Below are positions 8,693 to 19,336 of a stretch of 64,000 nt of DNA, piece by piece. The notes beneath the pieces are model-generated. The model was not told the DNA's origin. It saw only the letters and a program-made list of their open reading frames with translations, and did not search any database. How positions within the stretch are numbered: the first letter of the stretch is position 1; each line of letters begins with the position of its first letter. The DNA is from Streptomyces sp. HUAS YS2 (GTDB lineage: Bacteria > Actinomycetota > Actinomycetes > Streptomycetales > Streptomycetaceae), in NCBI RefSeq assembly GCF_033343995.1, contig NZ_CP137573.1, positions 4,745,001 to 4,809,000 of the forward strand, read 5' to 3'. A program made the position numbers and the translations under genes.

Positions 8693-9736
8693 GTGAAGAA
8701 GACCGTGACCACCCTCGCCGACGGGCGTGAGCTGATCTACTACGACGCCGGCGACGACACCGTCCGCGACGCCGTCGACGAGCGGCCGCTGGATCCGCCC
8801 GCCTCCGGCTCCGAGATCCGCCACGACCCGCTCCTCGGCGACGCGGTCGCGATCGCCTCGCACCGCCAGGCCCGCACCTACCACCCGCCGGCCGACGAGT
8901 GCCCGCTCTGCCCGTCCCGGGACGGCCGGCAGAGCGAGATCCCGGCCGCCGACTACGAGGTCGTCGTCTTCGAGAACCGCTTCCCCTCCCTCGCCGGCCG
9001 GACCGGCCGCTGCGAGGTGGTCTGTTTCACCTCCGACCACGACGCCTCCTTCGCCGACCTCACCGAGGAGCGCGCCGCGCTCGTCCTGGAGGCGTGGACC
9101 GACCGCACCGCCGAACTCGCCGCACACCCGCAGGTCCGCCAGGTCTACTGCTTCGAGAACCGCGGCGCGGAGATCGGCGTCACCCTCGCCCACCCGCACG
9201 GCCAGATCTACGCCTTCCCGTTCACCACCCCGCGCACCGCCCTCATGCAGCGCCGGGCCGCCGAGCACCGGGCCGCCACCGGCCGGAACCTCTTCGACGA
9301 CGTCGTGGCCCGCGAACGCGCCGACGTCGAACGGGTGGTCCTGGAGGGAGAGCACTGGACGGCCTTCGTGCCGTACGCCGCGCACTGGCCGTACGAGGTC
9401 CACCTGTACCCGAACCGCCGGGTGCCGGACCTGCGCGCGCTGGACGACGCGGCTCGCACAGAGTTCCCACAGATCTATCTGGAACTCTTGAGGCGCTTCG
9501 ACCGGATCTTCGGCCCGGACGAACCGCCGACGCCGTACATCGCCGCCTGGCACCAGGCGCCGTTCCACGACGCCGAGCGGGACGAGTTCGGGCTCCATCT
9601 CGAGCTTTTCACCGTCCGCCGTACGTCCGGCAAGCTGAAGTACCTCGCCGGTACCGAATCCGGTATGAGCGTGTTCATCAACGACGTGCCGCCGGAGGCC
9701 GCGGCCCGTCGACTGCGAGAGGTGGCGGGCAAGTGA
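8693..9736 (+). CDS. galT: Galactose-1-phosphate uridylyltransferase
   Basis: Second step of the Leloir pathway: it transfers UMP from UDP-glucose to galactose-1-phosphate. The 347-residue product has the active-site HPHGQ motif (H167-P-H169, the uridylylated histidine) and the zinc-site CPLC at residues 70-73, as in class I GalT. The GTG start at 8693 has GGAGG six bases upstream; further upstream the frame crosses the operator region. First gene of galT-galE-galK, overlapping galE by 4 bp (GTGA). The operon is probably inducible by galactose; the direct repeats at 8636-8675 are the candidate control site. Confidence 0.95.
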   Translation: MKKTVTTLADGRELIYYDAGDDTVRDAVDERPLDPPASGSEIRHDPLLGDAVAIASHRQARTYHPPADECPLCPSRDGRQSEIPAADYEVVVFENRFPSLAGRTGRCEVVCFTSDHDASFADLTEERAALVLEAWTDRTAELAAHPQVRQVYCFENRGAEIGVTLAHPHGQIYAFPFTTPRTALMQRRAAEHRAATGRNLFDDVVARERADVERVVLEGEHWTAFVPYAAHWPYEVHLYPNRRVPDLRALDDAARTEFPQIYLELLRRFDRIFGPDEPPTPYIAAWHQAPFHDAERDEFGLHLELFTVRRTSGKLKYLAGTESGMSVFINDVPPEAAARRLREVAGK

Positions 9737-10713
9737 GCAAGGCGAAGTACCTGGTGACGGGCGGGGCGGGGTACGTCGGCGGGGTCGTCGCCGCGCACCT
9801 GATCGAGGCGGGGTACGCGGTGACGGTCCTGGACGACCTCTCCACCGGATTCGCCGCGGGCGTCCCGGCCGGCGCCGAGTTCGTCGAGGGCCGGATCCAG
9901 GACGCCGCCCGCTGGCTCGACGACTCCTACGACGGCGTGCTGCACTTCGCCGCGTTCTCGCAGGTCGGCGAGTCCGTCGCGGACCCGGAGAAGTACTGGC
10001 TGAACAACGTCGGTGGCACCACCGCCCTGCTCGCCGCGATGCGCGACGCGGGGGTGCGCCGGCTGGTCTTCTCCTCCACCGCCGCCACCTACGGCGAACC
10101 GGCCGTCACCCCGATCACCGAGTCCGCCGCCACCGCGCCGACCAACCCCTACGGCGCGACCAAGCTCGCCGTCGACCACATGATCAGCGGCGAGGCGCGC
10201 GCCCACGGCCTGGCCGCCGTCTCCCTGCGCTACTTCAACGTGGCCGGTGCGTACGGCACCCAGGGCGAGCGGCACGACCCCGAGTCCCACCTCATCCCGC
10301 TGGTCCTCCAGGTCGCCCTCGGCCGCCGCGAGTCCATCTCGGTGTACGGCGACGACTACCCGACCCCCGACGGCACCTGTGTGCGCGACTACATCCACGT
10401 CGCCGACCTTGCCGAGGCGCACCTGCTCGCGCTCGGCGCGATGACCCCGGGCGAGCACCTGATCTGCAACCTCGGCAACGGCAACGGCTTCTCGGTCCGT
10501 GAGGTCGTCGAGACGGTCCGCAAGGTCACCGGCCACCCCGTGCCCGAGGTCCTGGCCGCCCGCCGGGCCGGCGACCCGGCCGTCCTGGTCGCCTCGGCGG
10601 AGGCGGCCCGGGAGCGGCTCGGCTGGATCCCGTCCCGCCCGGACCTGGCGGACATCGTCGCGGACGCCTGGGCGTTCGCCCGCAGGCAGGACCGGGAGGG
10701 TGAGCACGCATGA
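9733..10713 (+). CDS. galE: UDP-glucose 4-epimerase
   Basis: Interconverts UDP-galactose and UDP-glucose with tightly bound NAD. The 326-residue extended SDR protein has the Rossmann motif GGAGYVGG at residues 10-17 and the catalytic Tyr-x-x-x-Lys as Y140/K144 in NPYGATK. The GTG start overlaps the galT stop (GTGA), and the stop overlaps the galK ATG (ATGA), so all three genes are translationally coupled. Besides galactose use, it can supply UDP-galactose for envelope glycans. Confidence 0.95.
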   Translation: MSKAKYLVTGGAGYVGGVVAAHLIEAGYAVTVLDDLSTGFAAGVPAGAEFVEGRIQDAARWLDDSYDGVLHFAAFSQVGESVADPEKYWLNNVGGTTALLAAMRDAGVRRLVFSSTAATYGEPAVTPITESAATAPTNPYGATKLAVDHMISGEARAHGLAAVSLRYFNVAGAYGTQGERHDPESHLIPLVLQVALGRRESISVYGDDYPTPDGTCVRDYIHVADLAEAHLLALGAMTPGEHLICNLGNGNGFSVREVVETVRKVTGHPVPEVLAARRAGDPAVLVASAEAARERLGWIPSRPDLADIVADAWAFARRQDREGEHA

Positions 10714-11858
10714 CGGTCGCAGCGGACTTCACCCGGCTCTACGGGACCGCGCCGGACGGCGTCTGGGCGGCGCCCGGCCGGGTCAACCTGATCGGCGAGT
10801 ACACCGACTTCAACGACGGATTCGTGCTGCCGATGGCGCTGCCGCACACCGCGGTCGCGGCCGTCGCCCGGCGCGACGACGGCGTCCTGCGGGTCCACTC
10901 CGCCGACGTCGAGGAGGGCGTCGTCCAGCTCGACGTCGACGCCCTCGAACCCCGCTCCGGCGCCGGCTGGGCCGCGTACCCGGCCGGCGTCGTGCGGGCG
11001 CTGCGCGAGGCGGGGCACCCGGTCACCGGGGCGGACATCCATCTGGCCTCGACCGTCCCCACCGGCGCCGGGCTCTCCTCCTCGGCCGCCCTGGAGGTCG
11101 TCACCGCGCTCGCCCTGGACGAGCTGTACGGGCTCGGGCTGACCCGGCCCGAGCTGGCGCGGCTCGCCCAGCGCGCCGAGAACGACTTCGTCGGCGTGCC
11201 GTGCGGGGTGATGGACCAGATGGCCTCGGCGTGCGCGGCCCCCGGGCACGCCCTGTTCCTGGACACCCGCGACCTTTCGTACCGTCAGGTCCCCTTCGAC
11301 CTCGGCGCGGTGGGGCTGCGGCTGCTCGTCGTCGACACCCGCGTGAAGCACGCGCTCGGCGACGGCGCGTACGCCGAGCGCCGCGCCGGCTGCGAGGCCG
11401 GTGCGCGGGCGCTCGGGGTGCGCGCGCTGCGCGACGTGCCGTACGTGCACCTGCCCGACGCCCTCGCCCGGCTGAGCGATCCGACGGTCCGGCGCTACGT
11501 CCGGCACGTGGTCTCCGACGACGAGCGGGTGCGCCGGACGATCGAGCTGCTCGACGCCGGCGAGGTCCGCAAGGTCGGTCCGGTGCTCACCGAGGGGCAC
11601 GCCTCGCTCCGGGACGATCTGCGGGTTTCCTGCGCGGAGTTGGACCTCGCCGTCGAGGCGGCGAACGCGGCCGGGGCGCTCGGCGCGCGGATGACCGGCG
11701 GCGGCTTCGGCGGCTCCGCCGTCGTCCTCGTCGAGGCGACCGGGCCGCAGGGTGCGGACGTGGTGGCCGCGGCGGTCGAAAAGGCCTTCGCCGAGGCCGG
11801 GTTCACCGCGCCGAGGATCTTCGAGGCGGTGCCCTCCGAAGGCGCGCGGCGCCTCTGA
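10710..11858 (+). CDS. galK: Galactokinase
   Basis: Phosphorylates galactose at C1 with ATP, the first Leloir step. The 382-residue GHMP kinase has the galactokinase signature GRVNLIGEYTD (residues 23-33), which binds galactose, and the ATP loop PTGAGLSSSAALE at 117-129. A third GHMP motif, GGGFGGSAV, lies near the C-terminus. Last gene of the galTEK operon. The following 250 bp to the next gene hold no recognisable gene. Confidence 0.95.
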   Translation: MTVAADFTRLYGTAPDGVWAAPGRVNLIGEYTDFNDGFVLPMALPHTAVAAVARRDDGVLRVHSADVEEGVVQLDVDALEPRSGAGWAAYPAGVVRALREAGHPVTGADIHLASTVPTGAGLSSSAALEVVTALALDELYGLGLTRPELARLAQRAENDFVGVPCGVMDQMASACAAPGHALFLDTRDLSYRQVPFDLGAVGLRLLVVDTRVKHALGDGAYAERRAGCEAGARALGVRALRDVPYVHLPDALARLSDPTVRRYVRHVVSDDERVRRTIELLDAGEVRKVGPVLTEGHASLRDDLRVSCAELDLAVEAANAAGALGARMTGGGFGGSAVVLVEATGPQGADVVAAAVEKAFAEAGFTAPRIFEAVPSEGARRL

Positions 11859-12108
11859 GGGCCCCAACTATCACAGGGACGGCATAAGTTCGGCCGACTT
11901 GAGCGAAACCTGCGCTACCGGCGGCCTCCACCCGTACTCTGATGCGCAGCGCCGGTGGGGGCCGGTGCTGATCAGGGGGCGAGAAGCGTCGGGTACGACG
12001 CCCAGGGCGGGGTAACAGTCACTGCACGGCGGCGGCCGTGTGCTGTGACGGACCCGCCCCGGCGTCGTGCCCGCGCCGGTCTTGGTTCCTCGACGCTTGG
12101 GGGTGTCC

Positions 12109-12870
12109 GTGGTCCGTATCCGGGTCCTGGTGGTGGACGACCACCGCATTTTCGCCGAGTCGCTCGCCGCGGCCCTCGCGGCCGAGCCGGACGTCGACGT
12201 CGCCGCCGCGGGAAGCGGCCCGGCGGCGCTGCGCTGTCTGGACCGCGCGGCCGGCGAGGGCCGCCGGTTCGACGTGCTGCTCGTCGACGCCGACCTCGGC
12301 GTCATGGGAGCGCCGGCCGTCGCCCGCGCCGTGCCGGACGACGGCGAGGCCGCCGTCGACGGCATCTCGCTGGTGGCCGGGGTGCGTTCGGCCCAGGCGG
12401 GCGTCCGCACGATCGTGCTCGCGGAGAAGGACGACCCGCGCCGGGCCGCCCTCGCGCTGCAGGCCGGGGCCTGCGGCTGGGTCGCCAAGGACTGTTCGCT
12501 GCAGCGGCTGCTGGCGGTGATCCGGGGCGTCCTGCGCGACGAGACGCATCTGCCGCCCGCGCTGCTCACCGGCGTCCTGCGGGAGTTGACGGCGGCCCGC
12601 AAGCACCGCACCGAGAGCGAGCAGTTGGTGGAGTCGCTGACCCCGCGCGAGCGCGAGGTGCTGCGCTGCATGGTGGCCGGCCTCGGCCGCAAGGCGGTCG
12701 CCGAGCGGCTGTTCCTCTCCCCGCACACGGTCCGCACGCACATGCAGAACGTGCTGGGGAAACTGGGCGTGCACTCCACGCTCGCGGCGGTCGCGCTGGC
12801 CCGCCGAGCGGGCGTCGGACCGGCCGAGCTAGCCGGGGACGTTGTCGAACGGGGCGGTCAGCTGGCGTAG
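12109..12870 (+). CDS. LuxR-family response regulator
   Basis: Encodes 253 residues: a receiver domain with D10-D11, probable phospho-acceptor D60 (FDVLLVDAD) and K127 (GWVAKD), then a LuxR-type helix-turn-helix beginning LTPREREVL near residue 181. The receiver is longer than usual, with an insert of about 15 residues after beta-3, and the usual Thr/Ser switch position reads Ala (VLAEKD). The GTG at 12109 is chosen because GGGGG lies five bases upstream and the protein then starts at the first receiver strand; an ATG at 12067 would add 14 unlikely residues. No sensor kinase is adjacent. Its 3' end overlaps the convergent tamR by 42 bp. Confidence 0.87.
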   Translation: MVRIRVLVVDDHRIFAESLAAALAAEPDVDVAAAGSGPAALRCLDRAAGEGRRFDVLLVDADLGVMGAPAVARAVPDDGEAAVDGISLVAGVRSAQAGVRTIVLAEKDDPRRAALALQAGACGWVAKDCSLQRLLAVIRGVLRDETHLPPALLTGVLRELTAARKHRTESEQLVESLTPREREVLRCMVAGLGRKAVAERLFLSPHTVRTHMQNVLGKLGVHSTLAAVALARRAGVGPAELAGDVVERGGQLA

Positions 12871-13326
12871 CAGGCCGGCCAGATCGCCGCGCTCGGCGCG
12901 CGAGAGCTGGGCGAGGATGGCGCGCTCCTGGGCCAGCAGTCCGGCCAGCGCCTGGTCGGCGCGGTCGCGGCCCTCGGTGGTCAGCCGGACGAGGACGCCG
13001 CGCCGGTCGCTGGGGTCCGGGAGCCGCTCGACGAGGCCCTTCTTGGCGAGCCGGTCGATCCGGTTGGTCATCGTGCCCGAGGTGACCAGCGTCTGGGTGA
13101 GCAGCTGGCCAGGGGAGAGCTGGTACGGGGAGCCGGCGCGGCGCAGCGACGTCAGGACGTCGAACTCCCAGGGCTCCAGGTTGTGCTCGGAGAAGGCGAG
13201 CCGACGGGCCCGGTCGAGGTGGCGGGCGAGCCGTGAGACGCGGCTGAGCACCTCGAGCGGTTCCACGTCGAGGTCCGGGCGCTCGCGGCGCCATGCAGCG
13301 ACCAGACGGTCGACCTCGTCCTCCAT
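12829..13326 (-). CDS. tamR: MarR-family regulator TamR
   Basis: A 165-residue winged-helix regulator with the extra N-terminal helix (DRLVAAWRRERPDL) typical of the UrtR subgroup of MarR proteins. The wing and recognition region is TMTNRIDRLAKKGLVERL. It is divergent from tam with 96 bp between the starts, and an 18-bp palindrome lies in that gap. In Streptomyces coelicolor, TamR represses tam and also acts on aconitase-linked genes, responding to citrate-cycle metabolites such as trans-aconitate (established for that protein; assignment here is by synteny and motif). The 3' end overlaps the convergent LuxR gene. Confidence 0.85.
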   Translation of the reverse strand: MEDEVDRLVAAWRRERPDLDVEPLEVLSRVSRLARHLDRARRLAFSEHNLEPWEFDVLTSLRRAGSPYQLSPGQLLTQTLVTSGTMTNRIDRLAKKGLVERLPDPSDRRGVLVRLTTEGRDRADQALAGLLAQERAILAQLSRAERGDLAGLLRQLTAPFDNVPG

Positions 13327-13374
13327 GACGATCAGTGTAGAGGGTCTGTTGACATAAAGTCTGTTGACGTGAAG

Positions 13375-13392
13375 TATCTTGATATCGAGATA
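13375..13392. promoter_or_regulatory. Candidate TamR operator
   Basis: An 18-bp near-perfect palindrome (TATCTTGATATCGAGATA) between divergent tamR and tam, 31 bp before the tam ATG. Its length and symmetry fit a MarR dimer site. A 15-bp-spaced direct repeat, GTCTGTTGAC (13344-13353 and 13359-13368), lies beside it and carries TTGAC hexamers usable as -35 elements for tam. Confidence 0.75.
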
Positions 13393-13422
13393 AGTGCTGA
13401 GCACTCGTGAGGGAGCACACCC

Positions 13423-14241
13423 ATGCGTTCCGCGCCGATCTGGGATCCGCAGCAGTACCTCCGCCACTCCGGACACCGCACCCGCCCGTTCCTCGACCTG
13501 CTCGCTCGCGTCCCCGAGCTGCCGAACGGCCCGCACCCGGCCCGCATCGCCGACGTGGGCTGCGGCGCCGGCAACGTCACCGTCCTGCTCGCCGACCGCT
13601 GGCCCGACGCCCGCATCACCGGCCTCGACCTCTCGCCGGAGATGCTGCGGCAGGCCGAGAAGGACTTCGCCGGACCCACCCCGGGCGGCGGCTCGCTCGA
13701 CTTCCGCACCGCCGACGCCGCGGACTGGACGCCGGACGAGCCGTACGACCTGATCGTCTCCAACGCCGCACTCCAGTGGGTGCCCGGCCACGCCGAGTCC
13801 TTCGCCGCCTGGATCGCCGGCCTCGCCCCCGGCGGCGTGTTCGCCTTCCAGGTGCCGAACAACTTCGACGCGCCCAGCCACACCCTGCTCGCCGAGCTGC
13901 GCGACTCCCCGCGGTGGCGGGCCCGCCTCGGCGCGCCGAGCCGCGCCACGGACGTCCTCGCCCCGGCCGAGTACCTGAACCGGCTCGTCGATCTCGGCTG
14001 CGAGACCGACGTCTGGGAGACCACCTACCTGCAGCTGCTCACCGGCGACGACCCCGTCCTCGACTGGGTCAAGGGCACCGCCCTGCGGCCCGTGCTCACC
14101 GCCCTGGAGGGCGACGAGGAGGCCGCCGACGCCTTCCTCGCCGAGTACCGGGACCGGCTCCGCGAGGCCTACCCGGCCGGCCCGCACGGCACCGTCTTCC
14201 CGTTCCGCCGGCTGTTCGCCGTCGCCCGCAAGGAGATCTGA
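13423..14241 (+). CDS. tam: Trans-aconitate 2-methyltransferase
   Basis: Methylates trans-aconitate, a spontaneous isomer of cis-aconitate that inhibits aconitase, using S-adenosylmethionine. The 272-residue class I methyltransferase has motif I DVGCGAG at residues 44-50, and the sequences LDLSPEMLRQA and LIVSNAALQWV typical of this family. A GAGGGAG ribosome site precedes the ATG. It is divergent from tamR and followed, with a 1-bp TGATG overlap, by a VOC gene, so the two are translationally coupled. Confidence 0.88.
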   Translation: MRSAPIWDPQQYLRHSGHRTRPFLDLLARVPELPNGPHPARIADVGCGAGNVTVLLADRWPDARITGLDLSPEMLRQAEKDFAGPTPGGGSLDFRTADAADWTPDEPYDLIVSNAALQWVPGHAESFAAWIAGLAPGGVFAFQVPNNFDAPSHTLLAELRDSPRWRARLGAPSRATDVLAPAEYLNRLVDLGCETDVWETTYLQLLTGDDPVLDWVKGTALRPVLTALEGDEEAADAFLAEYRDRLREAYPAGPHGTVFPFRRLFAVARKEI

Positions 14242-14609
14242 TGCTGACCGCCGTCGACCACGTCCAGCTCGCCGCCCCGCCCGGCAGCGAGGACGCCCTG
14301 CGCGCCTACTACACCGGCGTCCTCGGCATGACCGAGATCCCCAAGCCGCCCGTGCTCGCCGCCCGCGGCGGCTGCTGGTTCGCCGCCGCCGGCGGGGCCG
14401 TCCAGCTGCACCTGGGCGTCGAGGACGACTTCCGGCCCGCGAGGAAGGCGCACCCGGGCCTGAGGGTCACCGCCATCGACGCCTACGCCGCCCGACTGGA
14501 GGAACGCGGCGCCGACGTCGTCTGGGACGACAACCTGCCCGGACACCGCCGCTTCTACTCCGAGGACCCGGTCGGCAACCGGCTGGAGTTCCTGGAGCCG
14601 GTGAACTGA
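14241..14609 (+). CDS. VOC (glyoxalase-like) family protein
   Basis: A 122-residue single-domain vicinal-oxygen-chelate fold. Near the start is VDHVQLA with a candidate metal-binding His at residue 7; VQLHLGVE lies mid-protein and RLEFLEP with a candidate metal Glu near the end. The ATG overlaps the tam stop by one base, so it is expected to be made together with Tam. Substrate unknown. Because it is coupled to tam, a role in handling aconitate-derived or oxidative by-products is possible but not shown. A strong terminator follows 9 bp after the stop. Confidence 0.8.
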   Translation: MLTAVDHVQLAAPPGSEDALRAYYTGVLGMTEIPKPPVLAARGGCWFAAAGGAVQLHLGVEDDFRPARKAHPGLRVTAIDAYAARLEERGADVVWDDNLPGHRRFYSEDPVGNRLEFLEPVN

Positions 14610-14618
14610 GACGCGAAA

Positions 14619-14649
14619 GGGGCCGCCGCACGTCACGTGCGACGGCCCC
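14619..14649. terminator. Intrinsic terminator between VOC and TetR genes
   Basis: GGGGCCG...GCACGT pairs with ACGTGC...CGGCCCC with a 2-bp internal mismatch. It lies between convergent genes and can serve both strands (the TetR gene ends at 14661). Confidence 0.8.
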
Positions 14650-14660
14650 GCGTCCGTCCG

Positions 14661-15335
14661 TCAGGCCTTGCGGTGACCTATCAGCCGGGGCTTCTGCTCC
14701 ATGCCGTCCAGGCCGTGCCACGCCAGGTTCACCAGATGCGCCGCGACCTCCGCCTTCTTCGGCTTGCGGACGTCCAGCCACCACTGGCCGGTCAGCGCCA
14801 CCATGCCCACCAGCGCCTGCGCGTACAGCGGCGCCAGCTTCGGGTCGAACCCGCGGGCCTTGAACTCCAGGCCCAGGATGTCCTCCACCTGCGTGGCGAT
14901 GTCGCTGATCAGCGACGCGAACGTGCCCGTCGACTGCGCCACCGGCGAGTCACGCACCAGGATCCTGAACCCGTCCGTGTACCGCTCGATGTAGTCGAGC
15001 AGGGCGAACGCGGCCTGTTCGAGCAGCTCCCGCGGATGCCCCGCGGTCAGCGCCCCGGTCACCATGTCGAGGAGCTGGCGCATCTCCCGGTCCACGACGA
15101 CCGCGTACAGGCCCTCCTTGCCACCGAAGTGCTCGTACACCACCGGCTTGGAGACGCCGGCCTTCGCCGCGATCTCCTCCACCGACGTGCCCTCGAAACC
15201 CTTCGCGGCGAACAGCGTGCGGCCGATGTCCAGCAGCTGTTCCCGGCGCTCCGCGCCGGTCATCCGGACCCTGCGCCCCCTACGGGGCTTGTCACCGCTG
15301 CTGATACCGCCGTCGCTCGCCACGTCCTCCATCAT
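14661..15335 (-). CDS. TetR-family regulator in desaturase operon
   Basis: Encodes 224 residues with a basic N-terminal extension (KPRRGRRVRM) and a TetR helix-turn-helix at about residues 30-75 (TSVEEIAAKAGVSKPVVYEHF). It is the second gene of a minus-strand operon: its ATG overlaps the desaturase stop in ATGA. TetR proteins encoded with acyl desaturases (for example DesT in Pseudomonas) sense acyl-CoA pools and repress the desaturase. By analogy this is the probable autoregulator, acting at the palindrome at 16353-16370 (inference). Confidence 0.87.
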   Translation of the reverse strand: MMEDVASDGGISSGDKPRRGRRVRMTGAERREQLLDIGRTLFAAKGFEGTSVEEIAAKAGVSKPVVYEHFGGKEGLYAVVVDREMRQLLDMVTGALTAGHPRELLEQAAFALLDYIERYTDGFRILVRDSPVAQSTGTFASLISDIATQVEDILGLEFKARGFDPKLAPLYAQALVGMVALTGQWWLDVRKPKKAEVAAHLVNLAWHGLDGMEQKPRLIGHRKA

Positions 15336-16297
15336 GCCGCGTCGGCGGACGCGGCCCGGCGGCGGGCTTCGATGCGGGCCTGCGCCGGCCAGCGCACGTC
15401 GTACGCCCAGCCCAGCTTCTCGAACCAGCGGATCAGCCGCGCGCTGGAATCGACCTGCCCGCGCAGCACGCCGTGCCGCGCCGACGTCGGCTCCGCGTGG
15501 TGCAGGTTGTGCCACGACTCGCCGCACGACAGCACCGCCAGCCACCACACGTTGCCCGAACGGTCACGGGACTTGAACGGGCGCTTGCCGACCGCGTGGC
15601 AGATCGAGTTGATCGACCAGGTCACGTGGTGCAGCAGCGCCACCCGGACCAGCGACCCCCAGAAGAACGCGGTGAACGCGCCCCACCACGACATCGTGAC
15701 CAGACCGCCCACCACCGGCGGGATCGCCATCGACACGATCGTCCACACCACGAACTGGCGAGAGATCGCCACCAGCGCCGGGTCCTTGATCAGGTCGGGG
15801 GCGTACTTGTGCTGCGGCGTGCGTTCCTCGTCGAACATCCAGCCGATGTGCGCCCACCACAGGCCCTTCATCAGCGCCGGAACCGTCTCGCCGAACCGCC
15901 ACGGCGAGTGCGGGTCGCCCTCCGCGTCGGAGAACTTGTGGTGCTTGCGGTGGTCGGCCACCCAGCGCACCAGCGGCCCCTCCACCGCGAGCGAGCCCAT
16001 GATCGCCAGCGCGATACGCAGCGGGCGCTTCGCCTTGAAGGAGCCATGCGTGAAGTAACGGTGGAAGCCGATCGTGATGCCGTGGCAGCCGATGAAGTAC
16101 ATCGCCGTCATCAGGCCCAGATCGAGCCAGCTCACGCCCCAGCCCCAGACCAGCGGCACCGCCGCGAGCAGAGCCACGAACGGCACCGTGATGAAGAGCG
16201 ACAGCGCGATCTGCTCGACCGAGCCTTTCCGATCCCCGCCCAGCGTTGCGGCGGGAAGATCCGGGGCAGGGTCGAGCACCTGGGGGCTGGAGGTCAT
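15332..16297 (-). CDS. Acyl-CoA/fatty-acid delta-9-type desaturase
   Basis: A membrane di-iron desaturase of 321 residues that introduces a double bond into acyl chains using O2 and an electron donor. The three His boxes are present: HRYFTH (79-84), HRKHH (116-120) and HNLHH (263-267). Four hydrophobic helices surround them. No cytochrome b5 or rubredoxin domain is fused, so a separate oxidoreductase must supply electrons. First gene of the desaturase-TetR operon, divergent from ppc. Likely controls membrane fluidity. Confidence 0.92.
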   Translation of the reverse strand: MTSSPQVLDPAPDLPAATLGGDRKGSVEQIALSLFITVPFVALLAAVPLVWGWGVSWLDLGLMTAMYFIGCHGITIGFHRYFTHGSFKAKRPLRIALAIMGSLAVEGPLVRWVADHRKHHKFSDAEGDPHSPWRFGETVPALMKGLWWAHIGWMFDEERTPQHKYAPDLIKDPALVAISRQFVVWTIVSMAIPPVVGGLVTMSWWGAFTAFFWGSLVRVALLHHVTWSINSICHAVGKRPFKSRDRSGNVWWLAVLSCGESWHNLHHAEPTSARHGVLRGQVDSSARLIRWFEKLGWAYDVRWPAQARIEARRRAASADAA

Positions 16298-16352
16298 GGG
16301 TGGGTCCCCTGGGGGGTGAAGGAGGAAGAGCCGGACGCCTGGCCGCGGCCCT

Positions 16353-16410
16353 GGTTACGGGTGCGTAACCTACGGCGACGTAAGTATGTCAGCGCCGAGG
16401 CGCGCGGCAA
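16353..16410 (-). promoter_or_regulatory. Desaturase promoter and palindromic operator
   Basis: On the minus strand a -35 TTGCCG (16410-16405) is followed by 18 bp and a -10 TACTTA (16386-16381). Directly downstream, at the expected start of transcription, is a perfect 7-bp inverted repeat with a 4-bp spacer, GGTTACG/CGTAACC (16353-16370). A second partly symmetric TACGgcgaCGTA element (16371-16381) lies between. The arrangement fits repression by the co-encoded TetR protein. Confidence 0.65.
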
Positions 16411-16538
16411 GAGGGCACAAGCGGGCCCGTGCACTGCGTGACCGGAGCGGGCACCTATCCTGGGTGCGTCGGACAGCGCGGTCCGCAGCCTGAAGGAAAC
16501 CCTCCAGACGTGCTCAAACACTGCAAGGAGCCGCACCT

Positions 16539-19268
<2,730 letters not shown>

Positions 19269-19288
19269 CGGGCCCCGGAACGCGAAGT

Positions 19289-19315
19289 GCCCCCACCGGC
19301 CCGGCCGGTGGGGGC
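19289..19315. terminator. Intrinsic terminator of ppc
   Basis: An 11-bp perfect GC stem (19289-19299 with 19305-19315) that can extend through its inner bases, located between convergent ppc and the sortase-substrate gene. Confidence 0.8.
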
Positions 19316-19336
19316 GCTGTCGTCCTCCTACGGGGT

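Noticed and set aside
11859..12108. A gene between galK and the second LuxR regulator
   Set aside because: No frame with a ribosome site or family pattern; only a small inverted repeat (11986-12001) is present, so it is treated as a promoter region.
16294..16536. Small minus-strand gene between the desaturase and ppc
   Set aside because: The frame covers the promoter, operator and ppc ribosome site and has no recognisable protein features.
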